64,000 nucleotides of DNA from NCBI GenBank assembly GCA_964552655.1, contig CAZKHG010000002.1, positions 90,501 to 154,500 on the forward strand. The letters run 5' to 3'. Source of the stretch: CAZKHG01 sp964552655 (GTDB taxonomy: Bacteria > Bacteroidota > Bacteroidia > Bacteroidales > Tenuifilaceae). The translations under genes and the position numbers were made by a program. Of this stretch, positions 52,230-62,900 are shown in pieces. Numbering within the stretch: the stretch's first letter is position 1; every line of letters starts with the position of its first letter. Below the pieces are notes generated by a model. The model was given only the letters and a program-made list of their open reading frames with translations. It did no database searches and was not told where the DNA came from.

Positions 52230-54575
52230 ATGAAAAGAAGAATTAAAATGCGGATCAGGACAAAAATGATGGTTTTTGTAATGATCACATCCATACTTGT
52301 ATTCTTTATTGTTGGTTTGTTCGTAACCATTCGGATCAACCGAATCGCATACGACGATGCGATAAAAATTGCCCAGGGGGAAGTTAAAAAAACAGCCAAC
52401 GGGATTAAAGCAGAGCTTGACCTTGATTTAGGGTTTACCAGAGCATTGGCACATTCATTATATATTTTTCCTAAGTATGACTCAACCCAGCTTGATTCTA
52501 TTTTTTTCAACATAGTTAAAAATCAGGCACTCTATAATCCCAGGTATATGACCGTTTGGTACTCATTGGAATATTGGTCATTTGTACCGGGATATAGCAA
52601 AACTTATGGCCGTAGGTCTATAACCGCTTATATGAAGAATGGTGTACCCATGATTCAGATTGAGCATAAAAATATCTATGGGGATATACTTACCAGTGAA
52701 TATTATAAGTCCAAAAAATGCGATTGTGAGTTGGTCATTGACCCTTATGTTTTTCAAATTGAGGGAGTTGATGTTCTTGCTACTACAATAAGTATTCCTG
52801 TTCGCAAAAATGGTAAGTTTGCCGGCTTGGGTGGTGTTGATATGGATTTAGGAAAATTTCAAGGGGTAATTGAAAACATTAAACCCTATAAGAACACCAC
52901 TATTTTCCTACTTTCTAACAATAGCACAATAATCGCTCACAGCAATACTGAGTATGTTAAAAAGAAATTTAACGAGGTTTACCCTGATGATGAATCTGTG
53001 TATGCTATTATGGATAAGGTTTTAAGGGGGAAAGAACTTACCTATACCAAAATAATAAATGGCGAAAAATATCTGAATATCATTGCACCAATACCGGTGG
53101 GTGATACGCCAACCCCTTGGGCCGTAGGAATTTCTGTGCCCGAATCAGAAATTATGAATGCCGCCAAAAAAACTCTTGTTAGCACGATATTCGTATTTCT
53201 AATAAGCCTTATCGTGCTTGGTATTGTAATTTGGTTAATAGCCAGATCAATAACCGAACCGATTCAAAAAACCACTCAGCTCTTAAACGACTTGGCACAG
53301 GGAGATATTGATAAAAATAAAAAGTTGTTTATAACCACTGGCGATGAAATTGAAAAAATGGCCAAGTCGGTAAGCAAGGTGATTGACGGGTTAAATATAA
53401 CCGAAGAGTTTGCCCGGGAAATTGGGAAAGGGAACCTTGATGCAGAGTACAAATTGTTGGGGACAAAGGATGTCCTGGGGAAATCACTTCTCGATATGCA
53501 AAAAAGCTTAAAGCACGCACATCAAATTGAGATTGAACGGAAAACCGAAGAGGAGAAACAGAATTGGACAACCCATGGACTGGCAATGTTCGGGGAAATC
53601 CTCCGGCAAAATAACGATAATCTTAACGAGTTATCTTATAATATCATAAAGAATCTGGTTAGCTATACCGGATCAGCCCAGGGAGGGGTGTTTGTTCTTA
53701 ATGATAACGACAAAGACAACCCGGTCATTGAAATGACGGCCTGCTATGCTTACGATAGAAGAAAATACATGGAGAAGGAGATAATTATTGGCGAAGGTCT
53801 TGTCGGGAGATGTTTCCAGGAGGGGAAATCAATTTACATGACACAGCTTCCCAAAGATTACATCAACATTACCTCCGGGCTTGGAAAGGAAAACCCTCGA
53901 TGCCTGCTTATCGTTCCCTTAAAGGTAAATGATGATATCTTAGGGATAATAGAAATAGCCAGCTTTAAAGTTTTTGAAAAGCACCAGATTGAATTTATCG
54001 AAAAGGTGGCATCAAGCATTGCAGCAACCATTTCAAGCGTTAGAATAAATATCAGAACCGCTGAACTACTTGCCAAATCCCAACAGCAAGCGGAGGAGAT
54101 GGCCGCCCAGGAGGAGGAAATGCGCCAGAATATGGAGGAGTTGCAGGCCACTCAGGAAGAAATGGAGCGTAAACGCATCGAGCAAGAGCACATCCAGGAA
54201 ATCCTCAGGCAGGATAAATCAATACTCGATGCCCTACTCCAGAACTCGCCAGATTTAATCTATCAAAAGGATGTTGATGGACGGTATGTGAGGATTAGCA
54301 ACTCGTTGGTTAAAGAGCTGAATATGTTCAGCCCCGATGAGGCTATCGGGAAAACAGACTTTGACCTGCTTAGCAGCGATGAGGCAAGAGTGCTTTATCA
54401 TGATGAGCACGAAGTTTTGCAAAACAAAAAACCCATTATAAATAAGGTGATTTTTAGAAAACTTGGTGATGGGAATACGCATAAAGTCGCATCGACGATT
54501 CTCCCGCTGATTGAAGATAATGGTGAAATTATCGGGGTTTTGGGCGTAAGTAAAATATTAACGGATATTGAATAA
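52230..54575 (+). CDS. Membrane sensor: Cache, HAMP, GAF and PAS, no output domain
   Basis: This 781-aa protein has TM1 at about 11-33, a periplasmic double-Cache domain (about 35-290, with MTVWYSLEYWSFVPGY), TM2 (about 303-325), HAMP (about 325-385) with the GKGNLDAEY helix, GAF (about 455-610), a coiled coil containing QQAEEMAAQEEEMRQNMEEL, and one PAS (about 655-775). It has no kinase, cyclase or phosphatase domain. Its layout and linker match the 1020-aa protein at 33564-36626, so the two are paralogues. The divergent neighbour is a SpoIIE phosphatase, a possible output partner. It ends directly against the DUF6427-like gene. Confidence 0.87.
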   Translation: MKRRIKMRIRTKMMVFVMITSILVFFIVGLFVTIRINRIAYDDAIKIAQGEVKKTANGIKAELDLDLGFTRALAHSLYIFPKYDSTQLDSIFFNIVKNQALYNPRYMTVWYSLEYWSFVPGYSKTYGRRSITAYMKNGVPMIQIEHKNIYGDILTSEYYKSKKCDCELVIDPYVFQIEGVDVLATTISIPVRKNGKFAGLGGVDMDLGKFQGVIENIKPYKNTTIFLLSNNSTIIAHSNTEYVKKKFNEVYPDDESVYAIMDKVLRGKELTYTKIINGEKYLNIIAPIPVGDTPTPWAVGISVPESEIMNAAKKTLVSTIFVFLISLIVLGIVIWLIARSITEPIQKTTQLLNDLAQGDIDKNKKLFITTGDEIEKMAKSVSKVIDGLNITEEFAREIGKGNLDAEYKLLGTKDVLGKSLLDMQKSLKHAHQIEIERKTEEEKQNWTTHGLAMFGEILRQNNDNLNELSYNIIKNLVSYTGSAQGGVFVLNDNDKDNPVIEMTACYAYDRRKYMEKEIIIGEGLVGRCFQEGKSIYMTQLPKDYINITSGLGKENPRCLLIVPLKVNDDILGIIEIASFKVFEKHQIEFIEKVASSIAATISSVRINIRTAELLAKSQQQAEEMAAQEEEMRQNMEELQATQEEMERKRIEQEHIQEILRQDKSILDALLQNSPDLIYQKDVDGRYVRISNSLVKELNMFSPDEAIGKTDFDLLSSDEARVLYHDEHEVLQNKKPIINKVIFRKLGDGNTHKVASTILPLIEDNGEIIGVLGVSKILTDIE

Positions 54576-55586
54576 TTATCCCCCCGATACCAGTCTTTCA
54601 GGTAAAAACTGGATCAAAAAAACTATTACAAGCATTATGTAAAAGAATAAACTTGGCCAGAATTTCCTTGCGCTTAAAGTAAAATAATAGGCAAATTGAA
54701 AAGCTAAAGGGATTGAAAACAAACAGATTACCTCAAAGGATCTACCCGGAATGAAAAGCACTATCAAAAGTGTAACAAGGTTGAACCAGTAAAATACCCC
54801 AAAATACTTTCTAACAAATATTTTCTGGCTCTCCAGGGACCGGATTAGAAATATTCCCGAAACCAAGAAAAGTAGCAGAAAATATCCAGTGTACAGGTAG
54901 ATAAAAAAGTTTGATTTCCAGTGGTTATCAATAGAGAATAAAAGATTTTCTTTAAATAATTCGACTCCAAAACTCCAGTTGTCACGAAAAAAGAAGTAAT
55001 AAAATGAATATAGAAACCATGGGGTTATAAATCCGGTCAAAGCAGTAATTATCTCTCGAAAATTAAATGTTCTTAATGACACAATGGAGAGCAAAACGGG
55101 TAGGATATACAACGCTGAAGGGGTATAAAAAAGTGATGCCAGGGCAATGAAAAACCCTGCTTTAAAAAGGTTGTTCAGCGCATCATTTTTATGATAGATT
55201 GAGAATATTTGATCAAAAGAGAATGCTAATAAAAGTGTTGCAAAAATTGCAGGGTTAATTTGTTGTAACGATGGAATTCCTGATATCAGCAGGGAAAAAA
55301 TGAATACAGGTAAATAAGTACGGTTTTTAATAATTATATACTTCGAGTTGATTTGAAGGAGGTACAACCCAGTGAAAAGGAAGATAAAAAAGGTTAAGAG
55401 AATTTTATAGAAGTAGGAATCAGGGAGAATATCGGTTAGAATCTGATAGAAAGGCATTTTTATTTCATCAAAATAGAAACCATTCGGGTTCGGATTAAGG
55501 AAGGACTTAAACCAAAGCCCGATGGTAAGCAGAATGATAACAGCTAGAACCTGTGGAAGCGGTTGTTTGAAAAATCTGAAAATCAT
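54576..55586 (-). CDS. Polytopic membrane protein, DUF6427-like
   Basis: This 336-aa hydrophobic protein has about nine to ten membrane segments, opening MIFRFFKQPLPQVLAVIIL. It resembles the DUF6427 family of Bacteroidota, which is often found beside purD. Its distant look is that of GT-C or O-antigen-polymerase-like proteins, but no catalytic residues can be assigned. It starts immediately after the purD stop codon, so the two are in one operon, and its stop abuts the convergent sensor gene. Confidence 0.78.
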   Translation of the reverse strand: MIFRFFKQPLPQVLAVIILLTIGLWFKSFLNPNPNGFYFDEIKMPFYQILTDILPDSYFYKILLTFFIFLFTGLYLLQINSKYIIIKNRTYLPVFIFSLLISGIPSLQQINPAIFATLLLAFSFDQIFSIYHKNDALNNLFKAGFFIALASLFYTPSALYILPVLLSIVSLRTFNFREIITALTGFITPWFLYSFYYFFFRDNWSFGVELFKENLLFSIDNHWKSNFFIYLYTGYFLLLFLVSGIFLIRSLESQKIFVRKYFGVFYWFNLVTLLIVLFIPGRSFEVICLFSIPLAFQFAYYFTLSARKFWPSLFFYIMLVIVFLIQFLPERLVSGG

Positions 55587-56858
55587 CTAAAGCAAATCCT
55601 TTCCAATATCTTTTCTGTAATATTTTCCTTCATAATCAATGGCTTGAGCAGCCCGGTAGGACTTAGTCAGCGCCTCATTCAAACTGCCTCCAATACCGGT
55701 TAAAGCAATTACCCTACCCCCGGCGGTTTGTAAATTTCCGTCAACCCGTTTTGTCCCGGCTTGAAAGGCAACAATATCTTTAAGTATATCAATCCCGGAA
55801 ATGGTTTTCCCTTTTTCATAACTATTTGGGTATCCCTCCGACACCAGGATTACTGTTGCTGCAGTGTCATTTGTGATTTCGATTTTACAATTGCTTAAGT
55901 TTCCTTGTGCGGCATCTGCTAAAAGTTGAACAAAATCATTTTTTATTCTGGGGAGAATTACCTCTGTTTCAGGATCGCCCAACCGGGCATTATATTCAAT
56001 GACATAGGGATTCCCGTTCACATTCATCAACCCAAAGAAAATAAATCCACAGTAATGAATGTTTTCTTTCTTTAGTCCGGATATGGTGGGTTTGATAATT
56101 CTTTCCTCAACCTTATGCATAAAATCCGGAGTGGCAAAAGGAACCGGGGAAACAGCCCCCATACCTCCTGTGTTGGGTCCGGTATCACCATCGCCTATCC
56201 TTTTATAATCTTTAGCCTCAGGGAGAATAAGGTATGAATGGCCATCGGTTAGTACAAATGCGGATAGCTCAATACCATTTAAAAACTCTTCAATAACAAT
56301 TGTTTTGCTGGCATCACCAAATTTCCCGTTAAAAAACTCCTCAACAGTTCGAATGGCTTCATTAATATCCGAACTTATTACAACACCCTTTCCGGCTGCC
56401 AACCCGTCGGCTTTGATAACATAAGGGGGCTCAAGGTTTTGCAAAAAATTCTTTACTTTATCAAGTTCCCCTTCACGAAATGATTGATAACCGGCCGTGG
56501 GGATACTATTCCGTATCATAAAGGTTTTGGCAAAATGTTTGCTCCCCTCAAGCATTGCCCCTTGTTTTGATGGGCCTATAAACAGTACATTATTTAAAAG
56601 CGGATCGGAGCTGAAGCTATCATATATTCCATTAACCAATGGTTCTTCCGGGCCAACAACAACCATATCTATATTAAGATCGAGAACCGTTTTCTTAATA
56701 GCAGTAAAATCGAGCGGATTGATTGGCAGGTTAGTGCCATGCGTTGCCGTGCCAGGATTACCAGGGGCGATATAAAGGTTGCCTAATTTTTTGCTTTGTG
56801 CCAACTTCCAGGCAATTGCGTGCTCCCTGCCTCCAGAACCAAGTAAAAGAATATTCAT
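55587..56858 (-). CDS. purD: Phosphoribosylamine--glycine ligase
   Basis: This 423-aa enzyme uses the ATG at 56858 (MNILLLGSGGREHAIAWKL), which fits PurD. An upstream in-frame ATG at 56906 only adds residues that do not match. It is an ATP-grasp enzyme of purine synthesis that makes GAR from phosphoribosylamine, glycine and ATP. Motifs include VVGPEEPLVNGI, KADGLAAGKGVVI, the metal-binding NTGGMGAVSPVP, and EYNARLGDPETEVILPR. It lies downstream of the adhesin gene and its terminator, and is co-directional with the DUF6427-like gene. Confidence 0.95.
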   Translation of the reverse strand: MNILLLGSGGREHAIAWKLAQSKKLGNLYIAPGNPGTATHGTNLPINPLDFTAIKKTVLDLNIDMVVVGPEEPLVNGIYDSFSSDPLLNNVLFIGPSKQGAMLEGSKHFAKTFMIRNSIPTAGYQSFREGELDKVKNFLQNLEPPYVIKADGLAAGKGVVISSDINEAIRTVEEFFNGKFGDASKTIVIEEFLNGIELSAFVLTDGHSYLILPEAKDYKRIGDGDTGPNTGGMGAVSPVPFATPDFMHKVEERIIKPTISGLKKENIHYCGFIFFGLMNVNGNPYVIEYNARLGDPETEVILPRIKNDFVQLLADAAQGNLSNCKIEITNDTAATVILVSEGYPNSYEKGKTISGIDILKDIVAFQAGTKRVDGNLQTAGGRVIALTGIGGSLNEALTKSYRAAQAIDYEGKYYRKDIGKDLL

Positions 56859-56910
56859 TTTTGAATTTTGATATAAAGGTGTAAAAATAACCGAATCCTT
56901 AATCAAAACA

Positions 56911-56947
56911 AAAAGAAAAGGGGATTCAAAATGTGATTTGAACCCCC
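56911..56947 (-). terminator. Rho-independent terminator of the adhesin gene
   Basis: GGGGATTCAAA (56920-56930) pairs with TTTGAACCCC (56937-56946) with one bulge. On the minus strand a T-rich tail follows, so it would end the adhesin transcript before purD. Confidence 0.75.
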
Positions 56948-56967
56948 TTCGCTTAACAAATTGTTTG

Positions 56968-59900
56968 CTACTCTAAAATGATTTTTTTGGTTAAATAATC
57001 CTTTCCGTCTGTGATACGGATAAGGTAAATACCCTTTGTAAAGTTACTGATATCAAGTAATTCTTGTAACTCATTCCCTTTTAAATAGGAATCTTTTACA
57101 AATAATAATTTGCCTGATGAATTATAAATGCTTAGCTGTACTTTGTTTGTTTTAATTCCTGCAATATTCAGCTTAAATTCACCTGTTGTTGGATTTGGAT
57201 ACATCTCGATTATCCAGCCTTTATTGGTGATAATATTTGTCCAGAGTGAAAGTTCAACCACTGCGGTGTCGCTATTTGTACAGCTATTGTTATCTGTAAC
57301 CTCAACCCAGTAAGAATAAATGCCGGGTGCCAAAATGGTTCCGTCCACAAAAAGGGTTTGACCAGTGGAGGCATCATTCCAAAGATAGCTGGCAAAACCC
57401 GAACCGGCATCCAGCGTATAGGTTTCATGAGTATTTATTCTTATGGTATCAGTTGCAAGAACTACCTGAGGTAGCGGGTAAACTGTTACCAGGATGTTAT
57501 CGCTACCGGAACATCCACCGGCATAGGTTACAGTAACCGAATACAATCCGCTTTGTTTAACCTTAATTGTTCGGGTTGTTTCATAAGTTGTTCCCCATAA
57601 ATAGGAAACCCCCGGACCAGCATCAAGTGTAGCCGATCCGCAGGCTGAAAAATCGGCCCCAAGGTCAACAATTGGTTGAGCCACCTGAACAATATCAATC
57701 ACATTACTGGTGTCGGAACACCCATTTTGAGTGATCCGAACAGAATAAGATCCAATGGAATTTGTGTTGTATGTTTCGGAAGTTGCTCCGCTTACAGTTG
57801 AATTGTTTTTTAGCCACTCATACGATTCAGCACCTGAGGGCAGAGCCGTAAAGGTTGTGTTTATGGCCACCCCATCACAATAGGTGGTAGGATCGGTTGT
57901 TGAAATGGAAACTACCGGTAATTCTTTAATCAAGATTTCAGTTTCTTCACTTGCAGCTGAACAACCATTAACTGTAGCCGATACCTTATAAATACCACCG
58001 GCGTTCGCAACGTACGATTCCTGAGTTGCTGCATCAATAGCCTGACCATTAAGGAACCACTGATAAGCATTTGCATTGGCGGGATCTGCATTAAGAGTAG
58101 TTGAAATTCCTTCTCCAAAACAATACGATAAAGGATCGGTTGTGCTAATTGTTACCAAAGGTAAAGGATTTACAGTGATAATGTTAATCGTGCTTATCGC
58201 ACTACATCCATTTGCAACTACCTCAACGGTATAATTTCCTGCTGAAGTTACATTAAGGGTGTCCAGAGTGGCTGCATCTATAATATTCCCATCCCTATAC
58301 CATTGGAAAGAACCTGCATCAGTTGGATTTACCCTGAATGTTGTGTTTATAGATTCTCCTTCGCAGTATGTGGTTGGATCTGTTGTAATAACTGAAAATG
58401 TTGGTGCAGGTTTGGTTGTAATTGAAATTTCTGCACTCATTGCGGAGCAAACACCGGAGTAAACCAAAACCTTGTAAATACCAACAGCATTTGCAGAAAA
58501 TGTTTGCTTTGTTGAATCAACCACTTCTGCTCCATCTAGATACCATTGATAGGTATAGTTTCCAGAAGGCTCAGCTGTAAAGAGGGTTTTAATCGTTTCA
58601 CCTTCGCAATATAACAAAGGATCAACTGTTGTGATCACAGGATCTGGATAAGTGTTGATTTCCACTGCGATTTCTTCACTTGTGGTATTGCAGCCAAATT
58701 CATTTGTAGCTGAGACACTATAGACCCCTGCCTGGGTAACATTTAGAGAAGGATTTGTAGCCCCGTTTATCGGAATGCCTCCAGATAACCACTGATAGGT
58801 TACATTACCTGATGTTTCTGCTGTAAGCGCTGTGCTGATTGTTTGCCCTTCGCAGTACGATAATGGATCGCTTGTAATGATTGAAACCTCTGGCAAAGCG
58901 TGTAATTCAATTGTGGAGTCGGGTGATGAATCTGAACAGCCATTTTGAAATACAGTTACAGAATAGTTTCCGGTTTCTGTTGCAACATAGGTGCTGGTTG
59001 TTGCTCCGGCAATAATTTCGCCATTATGTTTCCATTCGTAGGTGTCTGCGTCCGATGGAAGGGCAGTAAAGGTAGTGTTTATTGATTCCCCTTCACAATA
59101 ATTCAGTTTATCAGGATTAATCGAAACTACAGGTAAAGGTTTCACAGTTATTGCGGACTCTGTGCTTATAGATGAACACCCGTTATGGGTAACTTCCACT
59201 GAATAATTTCCTCCGGCATCAGCGGTTAAAGATTCAGCAGTAGCCCCGTTTATTGGACTGCCATTGATGAACCATTGATAACTTTCTGCTCCTGCAGGTT
59301 GTGCTGTAAACATGGTGCTAATGGTTTCCCCCATGCAGTATGTCAACGGGTCTGTGGTGGAAATAGCAACAACAGGTAATGGAGTAATTGTAATTTCTGA
59401 CTCATTGCTTGTTGCCGCGCAACCATTAACAGTAACAACAACGGAATAGGATCCAGCGGATGTTGCAGTATAAGTTTGCGAAGTGGCGTCGTTAATGATT
59501 ACTCCATTATTCAACCACTGGTATGATTCTGCGCCTGCAGGCGAAGCCGATAATATTGTGCTGATTGCTGCTCCTTCACAGTAAACCAAAGGATCAGTGG
59601 TTGTAATAGTTACTACGGGCAGGTTATTTACAGTAATGGTTTGGGAAGCTTCATTAGTGCACCCGTTCCCATCAGTGTACCTGTATAAAATATTATGAAT
59701 ACCTGCTCCTGCCGAAAAAGGATCGAAAGTTGAGGATAGGGTTCCATCTACGAAATAATCCCCGACTAAAGGCATTCCCCCCGAAAGAGTTATTGGGCTG
59801 GAATCTGTACACATATCGGCAAAAGCATCAAGAGTAACAGATGGCAAATCTAAAACAGTAACTGATGTTGATGCAGTGTTTGTACAACCATTCGAATCAG

Positions 59901-62900
59901 TGAATGAATAAGTGATAGAATGAGTTCCAGCTTGAGCAACAGAAGGATTGAAGTTACTAACGGTTACTCCTGTACCTGAATATGTTCCTCCATCAGGGCT
60001 GCCCTGAGTAAGGGTTAAAGGTTCTGCATTCAGGCATAGATCGGCAATTGAACTAATAGTCACGACTGGCAAATCATTCACAGCAATATCTGATGTGGCA
60101 GTATTTGTGCACCCGTTTCCATCAGTATATGAGTATGTTATGGTATGTGTGCCGGCGCCTGCTGTTGAAGGAGTAAATACTCCATTGTCAACGCCATTGC
60201 CTGAATAAACGCCATTAATTGGTACTCCTCCGGTAAGGGTCAATGGAATAGCATCAATACAAACAGGGCTGAAATTGCCTAGAGTAACGGTTGGTAAAGG
60301 ATTAACCACAATTGTTGTTATTTCGCTTTTGGCATCACAGCCAATCAGCACGACATCAACAGTATAATCGCCTGCTTCAGTTGCCATGAATGAATCAGAT
60401 GTTGCACCTGCTATGATATTGCCGTTCAGATACCACTGGTACGAATCTGCCGCTAAAGGAGTTGCATTGAGGGTTGTGTTAACCGGAATATCAGCACAGT
60501 AAATCAATGGATCGGTAGTTGTTATTGTTGATACAGGTAATGGGTTGATCACCACCTCTATGCTATTGCTGGTTGATACGCATTCATTCAGGGTTACCAT
60601 TACTTCATAAACTCCTGCAAGGTGAGCAGTATATAACTTGGAGGTAGCACCGGGTAAACCGTTTCCATTTCGGTACCATTGATAGGTTGCTCCCGGAACA
60701 TCAACAGCATTGAATGTAACACTTACATTGTCATCGGCGCACCATATCAGGTTGTCAGTAGTTGAAATTGATGCAACCGGAACAGGTTTCACGGAAATGG
60801 TTGTGGTAGTTGAAGTGTTTGAACACCCGAAGAAATTTGTTATTTCAACATAATAATCGCCGGCTTCGTTTACTCCAAGTGTTGATGTAGTTTCACCAGG
60901 GATTAGCGCTCCATTTTTAAACCATTTGTAAGTATAACCCAGGCCGGTGTTGGTATTTAGGGCAATGCTTGATCCTTCGCAAATTGATTGGTTACCACTT
61001 GGAATAATCATTACAGTTGGTAAGGGGTTTATTGTTATTGTTACAGTGTTTGAGTAGCTGGTACCACAATCGTTGCTTGCAACTCTCCTGTAGCTGGTAG
61101 TCGTTGTTAATCCCGCAGGAACATCATAGGTCAAGTTATTTGAAGCAGGTATAACAGTCCAGTTTCCGGTTCCAACTTTATACTCCCAGCTGTATGTCCA
61201 GGTGCCTTTTCCCCCTGAGGGATCAGTAATACTGGTAAATGCTGCAGGATCGCCTCCATTGCAGATAGATTGGCTGGAACCAATAGTGCCTCCTAGTGGT
61301 GTTGTAGCAACTGTGACCACCACCTGATCGGAGTTCTGGCAGCCGGTGGCGGTGATCGTTCCCGTTACCGTGTNNNNNNNNNNNNNNNNNNNNNNNNNNN
61401 NNNNNNNNNNNNNNNNNNNNNNNNNNNNNNNNNNNNNNNNNNNNNNNNNNNNNNNNNNNNNNNNNNNNNNNNNTGGTGGTCGGGGCGAAGGCCACGCCGT
61501 CCAGCACGCCGTTGTCCCAGGCGTAGGTGTTGGCGGTGCCAGAACCGGAGAGCGTTACGCTCTCACCCAGGCAGATCGCATCATCCGCACCGGCGCTGAC
61601 CGTGGGCAGCGGGTTGACGGTGATGACCACCTGATCGGAGTTCTGGCAGCCGGTGGCGGTGATCGTTCCCGTTACCGTGTAAGTTTTTGTGGTGGTCGGG
61701 GCGAAGGCCACGCCGTCCAGCACGCCGTTGTCCCAGGCGTAGGTATCAGCTCCGCTACCAGATAATGAAACGCTTTCGCCAATGCAAATAGCATCATCGG
61801 AACCAGCATTCACATTTGGAAGTGTGTTAACTGTTGTTGTAATTACACTGCTTGTTGATTTACATCCGGCAGCAGAAGCTACTATAACATATACCTGATC
61901 ACCATTATTGAGAGCGGATGTACTGTAATTTGTTCCAATGCCCGGTCCTTGGACTGAACCACTATTTAAGAAAAATTCATAAGAAGTCCCGCCTGATGCT
62001 GTAAAGAGAACAGCGTCACCATCACATATCTCATTATCAATTTCTGAACTTGATAAACCTGCAGTTGGTGATGGATTAACTGAGGTTAGAATTACTTGGT
62101 AATTCTTTGAACAACTGTTAGCATCAGTAATAACAACATCATAAGTCCCAACGCCAAGTCCTGTTTGATCTTTACTAGTTGGATCTGAGATACCTGGTCC
62201 TGTCCAGAAATAGGTTTTTGTACCTGTTCCTCCGGAAACAGTCAAACCAATACTTCCATTTGTTGATTCAGGACAGGTAGGATTATTTTGAACATGAGAA
62301 ACAGAAATATCGGAAGGTTCATTAATAGTTGAACTATATGATCTGAGACATGAATTATTATCACGAATATAAACTGTATAAGTATTTGCTGATAATCCGG
62401 TGAAATTGCCAGAAGTATAGTAATTGGTTCCATTGATAGAATATTCATAGCCAGGAGTTCCCCCGCTACCTGAAACATTTAAAGTACCAGTTGATCCGCC
62501 ATAACATAAAACATCAGTAGTCCCAATTGTTCCAGAAACCTGAGTTGGTTGTCCCAGGGTTTTATCCTTTGTTTTATAACACCCTTTGCTATCTGTAATT
62601 TTTAACCAATAAGAGCCAGCCGCCAGATTTGAGATCGAAGAGGTTGTCAGGGTATTAGACCATAAGTAGGAATAAGGAGCCGTTCCACCGGTTAAACCGC
62701 TTTCTGCAAGTGAACCATTCGTATTCCCGTAACATAATGGTTGAGTTTCAGTAAAAGTGAAATCAATATCATTGGGTTGGGTTATAACGGTTGAAGCAGG
62801 AGCCGTGCATCCTTTTGAGTCAGTTATGTTTACATTATACGATCCGGCTGTTATGCCGGATATATCCTGGGTTGTTTGAGCATTATTCCAAAGGTAAGAA

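Noticed and set aside
56968..61323. CRISPR array in the periodic region
   Set aside because: The periodicity is ~240 bp protein-module repetition with diverged DNA, not short direct repeats with spacers.
61346..61765. Plus-strand frame spanning the N gap
   Set aside because: It includes the placeholder N run and is antisense to the adhesin repeat; high GC alone keeps it open.
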